64,000 bases of DNA from contig OX439037.1 in assembly GCA_949317995.1 (NCBI GenBank), positions 16,356,324 to 16,420,323 on the forward strand, given 5' to 3'. Of this stretch, positions 1 to 10,300 are shown piece by piece. Position 1 is the stretch's first letter, and each line of letters starts with the position of its first letter. The stretch comes from Acholoe squamosa. Taxonomy: Eukaryota; Annelida; Polychaeta; Phyllodocida; Polynoidae. The translations under genes were made by a program, and so were the position numbers. The notes below the pieces were generated by a model. It saw only the letters and a list, made by a program, of their open reading frames with translations. It did not search any database and had not been told where the DNA came from.

Positions 1-388
1 TGCTAAATCCTAAACTAACACAACAATATTCAATAATATTAAGAGCCAACCTAGTCTAAGCTTATAGATGTAACAAAGTCCCGCTGAGTACTTACCCTTA
101 GAAACTTTGACATGATAGCACAGTATCCAATGAACACATTTCTATACTCAGAGGCATTTCTGTAAATGTGGCAGAAACCTAGCCTATGCTGAGAAAAATG
201 CCCAATGGAGCATTTAGTATCGGAAACTTTCAAACTATTAAATTCAAAGTAGCAAACATTTTCTGAAACTATCAAATCTGAAGAAAGTCATACAATAAAT
301 ATCCAGCCTAAGCTTACAAAAATGCTCAACTGATTATTTACTCTCAAAACCTCTCAGGACACTTAAATTAAAATAAAACAATATGACA
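1..388. repeat. Direct repeat unit A, copy 1
   Basis: Nearly identical to 1294-1681 (offset exactly 1293 bases) and, in its right half, to a third more diverged copy at about 2330-2570. It is AT-rich and has no convincing coding potential; the small ORF on the minus strand here is broken in the other copies. The unit is separated from its second copy by the 180-bp array that follows. It is part of the large repeat block filling the left end of the window and may continue beyond position 1. Confidence 0.85.
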
Positions 389-390
389 TG

Positions 391-1010
391 GGCTGGCTAT
401 AGCCAATCTGCTCAGCACAGTACAGGGGCGTACCTCTGGTAGCCCAAGCAGTGCACTGTCCAGAATAGTCTACCTCCTCCAGTACAGTGGCGTATCACCA
501 TGAAAGCCAAAGCAGTGGAGAAACTAGAGAGTTAGTTTTACCTGTTCCGCCTTCAACCAAAATAGCCATAGGCTGGCTACAGCCAATCTGCTCAGCACAG
601 TACAGGGGCGTACCTCTGGTAGCCCAAGCAGTGCACTGTCCAGAATAGTCTACCTCCTCCAGTACAGTGGCGTATCACCATGAAAGCCAAAGCAGTGGAG
701 AAACTAGAGAGTTAGTTTTACTTGTTCCGCCTTCGACCAAAATAGCCATGGGCTGGCTACAGCCAATCTGCTCAGCACAGTACAGGAGCGTACCTCTGGT
801 AGCCCAAGCAGTGCACTGTCCAGAATAGTCTACCTCCTCCAGTACAGTGGCGTATCACCATGAAAGCCAAAGCAGTGGAGAAACTAGAGAGTTAGTTTTA
901 CCTGTTCTGCCTTCAACCAAAATAGCCATGAGTGGCTACAGTCCATCTGCTCAGCACAGTACAGGAGGGTACCTCTGGTAGCCCAAGCAAAGCACTTTCC
1001 AGAAAAGTGA
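391..1010. repeat. 180-bp tandem array (three full copies and a diverged partial)
   Basis: Copies start at 391, 571 and 751, each exactly 180 bases; a degenerate partial copy begins near 930. The copies differ at only a few positions. Although 180 is divisible by three, no frame is open through the unit on either strand. Each unit carries, on the minus strand, a CAG/GTAAAA or related donor-like string (plus-strand TTTTACCTGTTC or TTTTACTTGTTC), so tandemly duplicated non-coding exons are possible, but this is inference. Confidence 0.9.
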
Positions 1011-1293
1011 CTTCAGCTTCAATGGCGTTATCCTGCTGACAAAAGACTTTATGTATTATCACACAATGCTCTCATTCATTATTATACACTATTCCTGTTT
1101 TAATCCAATCCCTCAATGACTAATCATATCAAACTCATAAGCTATTCAACTTTCCCATATTTCAGAGCCTCCCAGCCTCAGCTAGGAAAAACATTTAATT
1201 GCAACTCTGTATTCAATCTTAGAAACATTTTTGAAAGTTCTAAATTCAAAATAACTTAGTTGAGACCTTTGCTTCAGAAGGCCTTTCTTAGAC

Positions 1294-1867
1294 TGCTAAA
1301 TCCTAAACTAACACAACAATATTCAATAATATTAAGAGCCAACCTAGTCTAAGCTTATAGATGTAACAAAGTCCCACTGAGTACTTACCCTTAGAAACTT
1401 TGACATGATAGCACAGTATCCAATGAACACCTTTCTATTCTCAGAGGCATTTCTGTAAATGTGGCAGAAACCTAGCCTATGCTAAGAAAAATGCCCAATT
1501 GAGCATTTAGTATCGGAAACTTTCAAACTGTTAAATTCAAAGTAGCAAACATTTTCTGAAACTATCAAATCTGAAGAAAGTCATACAATAAATATCCAGC
1601 CTAAGCTTACAAAAATGCCCAACTGATTATTTACTCTCAAAACCTCTCAGGGCACTTAAATTAAAATAAAACAATATGGCATGAAAACTTCTCTAAGGCG
1701 AGAGAAATTTCTACAAAGGTGACAGAAACATTTTCTTAGATCATCAAATCCATGAAAAACTTAAGCAATAAATACCTAGCCTAAGCTTTCATAAATGTTC
1801 ATGGAGTCCAACAGTTTAAAATCCAAAGTATCCAGACAGAAAACTTTCTAAGTCCAGCTTTGCATTT
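1294..1867. repeat. Direct repeat unit A, copy 2
   Basis: Positions 1294-1681 repeat 1-388 almost base for base. The copy continues with a segment (about 1678-1867) that recurs at about 2570-2765. The stretch between copies 1 and 2 (1010-1293) shows no gene. No coding frame is conserved between copies. Confidence 0.85.
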
Positions 1868-1979
1868 AACTCCAAGCCTCAAGCCTACAGTTAAGTCTAA
1901 CTGAGAAAACCTTTCTAAGATATAAATTGTCCAAACAGAAACACTTCTAAAACTTCCTAAGTCAAAATATAGAAACAAC

Positions 1980-2113
1980 TTTACCTTGCTGAAGTTTCCC
2001 TCTAGTGGTCAGGGTGAGACTGAGAGCCTGCGCCTTATATAGCTCTACTCAAAGTTCTAAAAATGAATTTTCACGAAATAAACATAATATGCTGTAGAGG
2101 ACCAATGGCTGAG
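1980..2113 (-). promoter_or_regulatory. Candidate Pol II promoter with short first exon (leftward)
   Basis: On the minus strand, reading leftwards, a CCAAT-type box in inverted sense (CCATTGG, near 2100-2110) is followed by GAGCTATATAAGGCG (2031-2045), a good TATA box. About 45 bases past it lies CAGCAAGGTAAAG (near 1982-1992), a good 5' splice donor. There is no ATG between TATA and donor, so the first exon would be untranslated. Transcription would run into the repeat arrays at 1-1980. All of this is motif-based. Confidence 0.35.
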
Positions 2114-2329
2114 CAGAAGAGGTGGGACTCCTACCAAGAAAGACCAATCAAATTTCAGTCCAAAAATTTATAATCTAAAATCTTTCTCAGCATATTCAAA
2201 GTAAATAAGTATCATGAAATAAATAGAAACTTTTCAAAGCAGAGAGAAAACCTCTCTGAGATTCAAAGTATCCAAACAAAAGCCTTTCTAAAACTTTCTA
2301 AGTCCAGCTCTGCATTTACGCTTTTCTAC

Positions 2330-2770
2330 ACCCAGAGGCATTTTTGTAAAGGTGGCAGAAACCTAGCCTATGTTGAGAAAAATTTCCAAGTGAGCATTTA
2401 CTATCGGAAACTTTCAAACTATTAAATTCAAAGTAGCAAACATTTTCTGAAACTATTAAATCTGAAGAAAGTCATACAATAAATACCCAGCCTAAGCTTA
2501 CAAAAATGTCCAACTGATTATTTACTCTCAAAATCTCTCAGGGCACTTAAATTAAAATAAAACAATATGCCATGAAAACTTCTCTAAGGCGAGAGAAATG
2601 TCTACAAAGGTGACAGAAACATTTTCTTAGACCATCAAATCCATGAAAAACTTAAGCAATAAATACCTAGCCTAAGCTTTCATAAATGTTCATGGAGTCC
2701 AACAGTTTAAAATCCAAAGTATCCAGACAGAAAACTTTCTAAGTCCAGCTCTGCATTTACCTCCAAGCCC
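2330..2770. repeat. Direct repeat unit A, copy 3 (diverged)
   Basis: Matches about 1430-1870 at an offset close to 890, with scattered substitutions. It includes the segment with the paired phrases for 'gaaaacttctctaaggcgag' and 'cctagcctaagctttcataa'. Between copies 2 and 3 lie the candidate promoter at 1980-2113 and an AT-rich stretch without a gene. Confidence 0.8.
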
Positions 2771-2909
2771 CAAGCCTACAGCTAAGTCTAACAGTTTGCT
2801 TTTACCTAACTTAATACCTATGCCTCAAACCTACAGCTAAGTCTAACAGAGAAAACTCCTCTGAGATCTAAAGCACCAAAAGCTTTTATCTATCAGAACA
2901 TAGAAACAG

Positions 2910-3065
2910 ACTCACTTTGCAAATGCTGCTCCCAAGTGCCTAATGCCCAAGTGCTCAGTGTCCATGTACCTTTTATAGGTCCAAAAGAGGAGGAGCCATA
3001 TAATCTATGCAGAAGAGGCGGTGTCCATGTACCTTATATAGACCCAAAAGAGGAGGAGCCATGTA
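2910..3065 (-). promoter_or_regulatory. Duplicated TATA-box promoter pair (leftward)
   Basis: The same ~60-bp module occurs twice in tandem. Read on the minus strand, each has GGCTCCTCCTCTTTTGG followed by a TATA box: CCTATAAAAGG at 2969-2979 and CTATATAAGGT at 3031-3041. Downstream of the inner one, near 2911-2920, is GCAAAGTGAG, which fits a splice donor (AAA/GTGAGT). The arrangement parallels the promoter-like module at 1980-2113. No ORF starts nearby, so the product, if any, is unknown. Confidence 0.35.
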
Positions 3066-3144
3066 AGCTATGCAGAATAGGCGGGACTCCTTAGTACCCT
3101 TAACATAATATATGCATTACATCATGTAATTTTCCTGAAGCACA

Positions 3145-3420
3145 CTTCCATCTGGTGAGATTCATAGAAACCATCCTGCAGCTCTCTGCACCTTTCAATG
3201 TAGCTTGTCTCTTTGAATGCTATAATAAAAAACTCGTGTGAGCAACTCATGAAACCAAAGCATACAGTGTACCATTATGCTACTCATCTTCCATCTGGTG
3301 GGATTCATAGGAACAATCCTGCAGCTCTCTGCACCTTTCCATAATACTTGTCTCTATAAGTATCATAATAAAAAACTCATGTGAGTTACTCATGAAAACA
3401 AAGCATACAGTGTATGCTAT
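3145..3420. repeat. 143-bp tandem duplication
   Basis: Two copies begin at 3145 and 3288 with CTTCCATCTGGTG and both contain CTGCAGCTCTCTGCACC, AATAAAAAACTC and CATACAGTGTA. A more distant relative, with a similar ATTAAAAAACTGTTATGAGT, is at about 3990-4100. The 'CCATCTGG' phrase recurs at 6205, 6297 and 6345 and, inverted, at 61308-61318. Confidence 0.75.
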
Positions 3421-3499
3421 AACACTGTATAGTAATTTTTTATTACTATATTATAACTATGCAGTTCCTTTCAGCAATGGAATTTTCAATTACAAACTG

Positions 3500-3585
3500 C
3501 GCAATTTCTTTTCAGCTAGCTCATAGAGGGATAGGAAACATTGTTTTTGTTCCAAAATTTTCACTTTAGACCTTTATTCCATGCA
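3500..3585. repeat. Inverted-repeat block f, left copy
   Basis: The stretch TCAGCTAGCTCATAGAGGG through the phrase AAAATTTTCACTTTAGACC is the reverse complement of about 61920-62005, with few differences. It is the outermost clearly matching block of the inverted pair that brackets the window's centre. Confidence 0.7.
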
Positions 3586-4180
3586 TCACAGTAGAATAGT
3601 CCCTATAGCTCTCTGTGCTGGATCATTGCTGAAGGGTTCCTACTCCACCCATCATCCCTGCTATATAAGCTATAGATGGCTACCATCTCCAATCTGTAAT
3701 AATGTGTGCATGTATGTATTGTTAGAGTCTTTTAAAGTATCTCTACCTCTGTGTTATCCTATGTGCAAGACAGCATTGTTAGAGATATACAAACCTGTAT
3801 GTGTGTCTATGTATCTCTGCTAGTCCTGTGTATTACTACTACTAGATAGCCCTGCTCACACCAGTAACCTAGTTACACACGAGTGGCAGAGCTAGTGTTT
3901 ACAGTAACAAAGTGAGTCCTCTGGCTGCAGCTGTCTGTGTTTCCCATTAGTACCAGGAGTATCCATACAGGAGGAGGAGGGACCTACCATGAAACCTCTG
4001 TCCTATCTATGATACTGCCCTCTTTGTAGGCATTATTAAAAAACTGTTATGAGTTACTCATGAGTTGCAATGCAGCTTATAGTGAGAAAAACGAGTGTAA
4101 ACAAAATGCAGTCTTGGACTGCTTCTCACTTTGTCTATGGACCAATCAATGCAATTTCTTCTTGTACATGTTTAAGGGTA
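3585..4180. other. No gene seen
   Basis: AT-rich non-coding sequence. An 80-codon ORF at 3581-3823 has no recognisable feature and overlaps repeat-like sequence; it is not called as a gene. A diverged copy of the 143-bp repeat lies at about 3990-4100. Confidence 0.5.
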
Positions 4181-4182
4181 TT

Positions 4183-4216
4183 AGACACACAATTCGTTTA
4201 ATGTAATTGTGTGTCT
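4183..4216. repeat. Perfect 12-bp-stem hairpin
   Basis: AGACACACAATT (4183-4194) and its exact reverse complement AATTGTGTGTCT (4205-4216) are separated by ten bases. No T-run or termination context follows, so its role is unknown; it may be the end of a small transposable element or the core of a cruciform. Confidence 0.7.
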
Positions 4217-4610
4217 ATATCAAGCTTTTCTAGGAGAAAAGTTGAGTTTAGCTCCATTCACGTTTTGCATGATTCTGAGTTTGTTTACCAACCGATTTTC
4301 AAGCTGATTTTTTCTTCTTAAAGGACAACTCGGGGGCTACATTTTATTTTATATAGTCCAGCATCTATCTCTAGTCCTTGTATGTTAAAATGACTAAAAC
4401 GGCAAAATACAAGTATCAAAATGCACTGCATTAATAGATTGAAGTAAATTTCAGTCCAAAAATTTATAATCTAAAATTTGTCTCAGCAAATTCAAAGTAA
4501 TTAAGTATCATAAAAGAAAAAGAAACTTTCCAAAGCAGAGAGAAAACCTCTCTGAGATCCAAAGTATCCAAACAGAAGCCTTTCTAAAACTTTCTAAGTC
4601 CAGCTCTGCA

Positions 4611-4826
4611 TCAACATAATATATTCTCTTCCTTATAAGGCGTAAAAAGTAAGACGTAGAAAACCATATACGGCATAACATATCAACATAATATATTCTC
4701 TTCCTTATAAGGCGTAAAAAGTAAGATGTAGAAAACCATATACGGCATAACATATCAACATAATATATTCTCTTCCTTATAAGGCGTAAAAAGTAAGACG
4801 TAGAAAACCATATACGGCATAACATA
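4611..4826. repeat. 72-bp tandem array (three copies)
   Basis: Near-identical units begin at 4611, 4683 and 4755. Because 72 is a multiple of three, a minus-strand ORF (4508-4879, 123 codons) runs through the array with a 24-residue peptide repeated three times. That reading frame has no supporting context and is probably an accident of the repeat length. Confidence 0.85.
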
Positions 4827-5042
4827 TGCAGAACGTAACTCATGCTGCTCCTCTCCTTCTCACACAAACATACTAACACACATACACAGCAGGCTTGGAA
4901 CCGTGTGACTCAGTGACATAGCCACCATGGAGCTACTATTTACAGTGCACCTTTTTACCACAGATAAAAAGTCAGGTTAAAAAATAACTACGCAGTGCCT
5001 TATTCTAACCTAACTGCGCAATAAGAATAAGATTTTCCCACC

Positions 5043-5302
5043 CTGTTTTTGTCAAGTATATTAGCATAATACATGCATTCTTACTGCGTAGTTCCTGTTT
5101 TTGTAAGGCATATTAACATAATACATGTATTTACACTGCGTATTTCCTGTTTTTGTCAGGTATATTAGCATAATACATGCATTCTTACTGCGTAGTTCCT
5201 GTTTTTGTCAGGCATATTAACATAATACATGTATTTACACTGCGTAGTTCCTATTTTTATAAGCTATATTAACATAATACATGTATTGTCTTTGCGTAGT
5301 AG
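5043..5302. repeat. 52-bp tandem array with A/B alternation (five copies)
   Basis: Units start at 5043, 5095, 5147, 5199 and 5251. Odd and even units differ consistently: odd units 1 and 3 (starting 5043 and 5147) have TTAGCATAATACATGCATTC, even units have TTAACATAATACATGTATTT. The true higher-order period is therefore 104 bp. Every unit ends near CTGCGTAGTT. Confidence 0.85.
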
Positions 5303-5499
5303 ATGGACATTTTACTTAAGACGTAAAAGCTAACTGGTTTCATCCAGATAACAAGTGGTCTAGTAAAAACACAGCTAGCTCGTTTTTAGCTCTACACAGT
5401 AAAAACTGGATAGTCTATCCCTTATGGTTGCAGGCTAAACAATGACGGTTACAATGTATCAAATCAAACGGACTAGCAAATCATATTTGAATGCTAATA

Positions 5500-5705
5500 C
5501 ATAAACAGCAAACTATAGCTAGCCTTTTACAGTGAGCAGCTAAAACTCTGTATAAGCTGCTCACTGCAACTATATAGCGAGCACTTCATTTTGATATGTG
5601 TATGGCCACAACCCATATCTAAAAAGTCAAGAGAGTAACTCATGCCGCTCCTCTCCTTCTCACACAAACATACTAACACCCCTACACAGCCAACATAGAA
5701 AGCTA
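5500..5705. repeat. Inverted-repeat blocks d and e, left copy
   Basis: Positions 5500-5570 (CCTTTTACAGTGAGCAGCT, AGCTGCTCACTGCAACTA) match the reverse complement of about 61660-61745. Positions 5600-5700 (AGTAACTCATGCCGCTCCTC, CACACAAACATACTAACA) match the reverse complement of about 61400-61510. Block e also occurs at 4840-4890 in the same orientation. No gene is supported; a 62-codon ORF at 5598-5786 lies inside the repeat. Confidence 0.7.
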
Positions 5706-5984
5706 GATGAGAAACATAAATGGGACCGTTATGTCAAATACTCATGTATAGGTCAGGCTCTGTATGTAAGCCTGTTCCATGCATAGGTCTGGGTGAAAAG
5801 GTTCTCAATGTTATATAAACCGATCAACCTTGAGTAAAAGCTCTACCCATCTCTCTCTTAGGCTTTACCTGACTCTCTTAGTCTTCGCAGGTCTCCCTCT
5901 CAAGCTTTGCCCTTAGGGGAAACAGCCTCCTCAGTGTGTATCAATATTTAATATAATTCACATTTTAGATTGTAACATGTACTT

Positions 5985-6375
5985 TTCCCTTTTGCCCATG
6001 GCTTTATTATAAGCTGCTCGTTATAGTTGCTCTAAACACTTCATTTTAAAACAGAGCATTGTGATAACACTATAATTACATAGTGAGCAGCTTAAATCCC
6101 TTCTGCTCATAACTTTATTATAAGCTGCTCACTGTGATGGGATTGTGATTGCACTTCATTTTAGAGCAGAGCATCATGATGATACTGGTACTGCATGTCA
6201 TCCCATCTGGAGGGACATATAAGAACTATCTTAAATCCCTTTTGCCTATCATTTAAGAGCAAAGCATCATGATGACACTGCTGCTACACGTCCTCCCATC
6301 TGGAGGGATCTATAAGAACTATAACTACATAGATAGCTCTCCCATCTGGAGGCATTTAAAAGAACTAATTAAAAG
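5985..6375. repeat. Degenerate tandem repeats with CCATCTGGAGG motif (block c, left copy)
   Basis: Two to three diverged units of about 140 bp, each with TTATAAGCTGCTC, GCATCATGATGA and CCCATCTGGAGGG. The last unit (6335-6370, CTCCCATCTGGAGGCATT) is the reverse complement of 61290-61325. The stretch from 5706 to 5985 shows no gene. Confidence 0.65.
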
Positions 6376-6394
6376 CACAAGGAGATGTTAATCT

Positions 6395-6397
<3 letters not shown>

Positions 6398-6447
<50 letters not shown>

Positions 6448-6825
6448 AAATATATATATATCTATAAACGATCTCTTTTATAGATATATTTATAGATGAC
6501 CTCTTTTATAAATAATCTAAATATATCTATAAACAACCTCTTTTATAAATAATCTAAATATATCTATAAACGACCTCTTTTATAGATAAATTAAATATAT
6601 CTATAAACGACCTCTTTTATAAATAATCTAAATATATCTATAAACGACCTCTTTTATAGATAAATTAAATATATCTATAAACGACCTCTTTTATAAATAA
6701 TCTAAAAATAGGAGGTCTTCTCTGGATAATCCAAATATGATGGTCTTTTCTGGATAATATTCAGAAAAGACCATCTATTATACTACTACTGCCTCTATTT
6801 TCCCAGTCCAGATCAGGCTGTCAGT
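6398..6825. repeat. TA microsatellite, 37-bp minisatellite and hairpin module, copy 1
   Basis: A TA run to 6442 is followed by 37-bp units (starts at 6527, 6564 and 6601 are exactly 37 apart; core CTATAAACGACCTCTTTTAT). Then comes a long hairpin at 6739-6775 whose arms GATGGTCTTTTCTG and CAGAAAAGACCATC pair perfectly around nine bases. The module is repeated at an offset of 439 bases. Confidence 0.85.
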
Positions 6826-6846
6826 TGACTCAAAAATACAGTACAT

Positions 6847-6850
<4 letters not shown>

Positions 6851-6886
<36 letters not shown>

Positions 6887-7262
6887 AAATATATATATAT
6901 CTATAAACGATCTCTTTTATAGATATATTTATAGATGACCTCTTTTATAAATAATCTAAATATATCTATAAACAACCTCTTTTATAAATAATCTAAATAT
7001 ATCTATAAACGACCTCTTTTATAGATAAATTAAATATATCTATAAACGACCTCTTTTATAAATAATCTAAATATATCTATAAACGACCTCTTTTATAGAT
7101 AAATTAAATATATCTATAAACGACCTCTTTTATAAATAATCTAAAAATAGGAGGTCTTCTCTGGATAATCCAAATATGATGGTCTTTTCTGGATAATATT
7201 CAGAAAAGACCATCTATTATACTACTACTGCCTCTATTTTCCCAGTCCAGATCAGGCTGTCA
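6851..7262. repeat. TA microsatellite, 37-bp minisatellite and hairpin module, copy 2
   Basis: Nearly identical to copy 1 from 6882 on (offset 439). The hairpin is at 7178-7214. Homology between copies stops at 7262/6823, giving a sharp edge that is also the inner end of the left repeat block. The inverted counterpart is at about 58905-59120. Confidence 0.85.
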
Positions 7263-10190
7263 GGTGCGACTCCCATGCTTTAACACAGCCAGCGTTATGT
7301 ATTTTCTGTTGGTAGCCTCAGCCCTGCGTACACTATCACAAGCAGAACACACTGTGCACAGTGACAACAGGGCCAAAATGAATCAGGGTGCACCTGCTGT
7401 GGAAACACTCTTTTTCACCAAAGGGCATACACAGGCGTTCCTCTTCCCTATATGAGCTGATTATAGAGTATAGGGATGCACAGTGCCCCCCCTCCCGAAT
7501 AGAGGAGAGAAGCAAAGCATGTAAACAATGCCCGTAATACATGGGAAGAAGAAAGCATTAATATTTTTTACAATGATTTCCCCCTGAAGCCTACAGATGT
7601 AAGCCTGACTGTACACAATTTGGTATAATTGCCAATATGCTATTCTTTTATCAAACTTTCCCATATGGGATGGTAAAACTGCCGATGGGAGCCTGCTGTT
7701 ATAAATTAAGACTCTTACCATAGTGGCCTGTTTAAGCACTCCGGCACTCATATATATTTCAATATCCCCTTACCCCCGGCGGTTATACAAGACCGGCGCT
7801 CATTCAAAGACCCGGCACTTAAACATGCCATTAGGGTACTTGTCTATTAAGTATTATCCCCAATAATAGGATTTTACAACAGTCTAATGATTTTAACATT
7901 TTCATACCCTTTCCATTTCTATTGCTATAACATTCTGTCTGCTTTCGTTTAATATTTCCATCAAACTGCTCCAGGTGGCAGCACTGAGATGCATTGATCC
8001 ACTGGTAGGTGCCTGGTCGGCAAAGTCTGCCAATCTACATCTACCAATTACACGCCTGTTGTTGTTGGAAAATATTTGATTGGCTAATTACACTATACAA
8101 GGGCCAAAAATAAACGGAGACCAAACATACCAATTATACCTAATTTGAGGCTGCTGAGTCTGAAAATGAGGTTAAAAAATGCCTATTGGCTCTAAATTTT
8201 GAGATATCCATAGGGTGCCATGTATGCTGACCCCCCCCCCCCCTCTCAGAGCAAATATTTCACTATGTTCACCTGTGCACTGTAGTCAAAACCTGTACAA
8301 CAACTTTCTATGTCATTCCTGGCATTTTTCAAAGTAATACCAATAGCTTTGACACTGCGGCAAATCAAATTTCACCCAAAAGTGGCTCCTAGACCTGAAT
8401 CATTCCGGGTGTCTGAACAAGTTTTATGGAATATTGTGTGTTCAATGTTAACACGGTCCATATACATAGTTGTAGCAGTTTGGGTAGCCCAGAAGCAAGA
8501 GTCCAACATGGATCATGCCACTAGGGGTCAAGGACACTCAGCAAACTATATGTATGCAGCAGGCTATTCACTCTTTCGATCAGGAGTGTTCCCTGTAAGT
8601 GCTCTTGTACTCAGGTGAAACCACTATGCAATTCTTTCACTAAGATCGCAGTGATCTTAGTGCTGGAAAAGGAATAGTGAAGTGATCCCAGGACTTGCTA
8701 TTCTTGGCAGGCCTGCAACCACTGCATTAGATAGGGTAGACCAGCCAGGTCTTATGATATGTGCCTACACCAAGATCGCTGGGGTTGTGATCCCAGGATG
8801 TTTTGAATTTAGCTCCAGAGCTGTCATACCAGGATTTCTGGGAAACAATAGGGCTGAGGACTATGTAGAGTGTGTGGATACACTGCTGGCACATATCAGA
8901 AACGCAAATGCAAGATGTCCTTGAAGATCCACTCTCTTCATCTGACCCAGCATTCTCTCTAAATAAAAACTGTCATGGTAAGTGACAAAAATGGGGAGAG
9001 ATTCCGACAGGACCTCTCAGAGATGGAAAAATGCTACCAAAGATAGTGGTAACCTTCTCTTCTAGCAGGCTAGTAATTGGGTCTGACCTGGGACAAGCCC
9101 AACATTGTGTACAAGAGACAAACATTTGGCTAACATTTTGAGCTTATTTACTATTTTACTGCATATTACAGACTGAAATGATGAGCAACTCATTAGTATA
9201 TGGGTTTGGAAATTGCAATCACAGATAAATAAATCATATTTGATGTAAAATCTGTTTGTATAAAAAGTTTGCAATAATATGAATCTGCTACAGAGGACAA
9301 AAATTGGCAATTCTAGGGTGGTATGGGTATCTCAAAACTGGAAACACCAGCAAAAGATGGATGTCATTTTTGAATTCCCCTGGTCAAAATACATAGGGAT
9401 TAGTGGTTTCAGCTCCGGTTTTTTTGGAAAGTCAAAATTTGTTGTACAGTGTTACTTCCAATATAGCCAATGTCACAAGAAAAACAGAATGGTAAGCAAG
9501 ACACCGACCCATTTATAAATAACAGGACAGACAATACCCAAATACAGTGTGGGTTGAGTAACATGGGTTAAGACAAGGGGCTCAGGGGCCTTCGCTCTTT
9601 GACCCCTGCAGTCTTATCTGTACCCATGATTCAATTTGCCAGCTTATTTTCAACAAAGGAAAATGTCACCCAAAACTAGGGTGGCCCCTCCCTTTGGACT
9701 GTGTCTCCTCTTTCTTTCAGGCCCCGGATCTGCCACTGCATTTACACCATGCTTCATGAGTGATTCTACCCTAGCTGACCTCGCCAAAATCGAACACCCC
9801 CCCCCCCTCCCTGTCAATAATGTAGATATACAGAGGTCAGGTGGGGTTGATTTAGAATCTCTCTGATTTTGTATGACTAGACTTGTATAGTAATTATCTT
9901 GTTCTACACACATGATTGATCAAATCTTAGCCTATCTATGAAATGGAGTTCAGCTTTCCATCACCTTGATTCTATGTGAAGAATGCTATAATTCTATAGA
10001 AGAAACCTTTAGTCACTTTTAACTGACTATGAACCACATCGTCATGAAATTGACCAAACTACTACGACTGATATATAAGCAAAGGTTCATGAGTGGGAAG
10101 TATGGGGGAGGTGCATTGTATCGTAATGGTAAGTGTATGGGTGTTTCAGTATTTTAGCATATTTACCATGAGATATATATCAGACTATGT
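7263..10190. other. Intergenic, no convincing gene
   Basis: Unique-looking AT-rich sequence. Two plus-strand ORFs in the same frame (8310-8618 and 8682-8924) are separated by three stops and are not recognised. A perfect 10-bp-stem hairpin (CACTAAGATC / GATCTTAGTG) lies at about 8638-8662. About 7755-7830 resembles part of the MITE at 58270-58464 (CCGGCGCT, CGGCACTTAAACA). Poly-C runs occur at 8231 and 9800. Confidence 0.5.
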
Positions 10191-10191
10191 G

Positions 10192-10300
10192 TACCGTAAT
10201 TTCCCCTTTAAGTGCTGGGGTCTATAAATGAGCACTAGTCTTGAATAAGCACCAGGAGTAAGGTGGTATTGAAATAAATGAGTGCCCGGGCAATTATATA
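10192..10300. mobile_element. MITE fragment of the CCGTA family
   Basis: GTACCGTAATTTCCCC followed by TTTAAGTGCTGG and TTGAATAAGCACC resembles the end of the elements at 58091-58464. No matching right end was found, so this is a fragment. Confidence 0.35.

Noticed and set aside
4508..4879. 123-codon minus-strand ORF with a 24-residue peptide repeated three times
   Set aside because: The repeat is a 72-bp DNA satellite whose length happens to be a multiple of three; flanks are non-coding repeat DNA and no promoter or homologue is visible.
6739..7262. Hairpin considered as a Helitron 3' end
   Set aside because: A hairpin is present but no CTRR end at the right distance and no conserved 5' TC end could be found in the copies.
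7264..7751. Three small overlapping ORFs on both strands
   Set aside because: Short, overlapping, without motifs or start context.
8310..8924. Two same-frame ORFs considered as one broken gene
   Set aside because: Three stops separate them and no motif of any family was recognised; kept only as a note.
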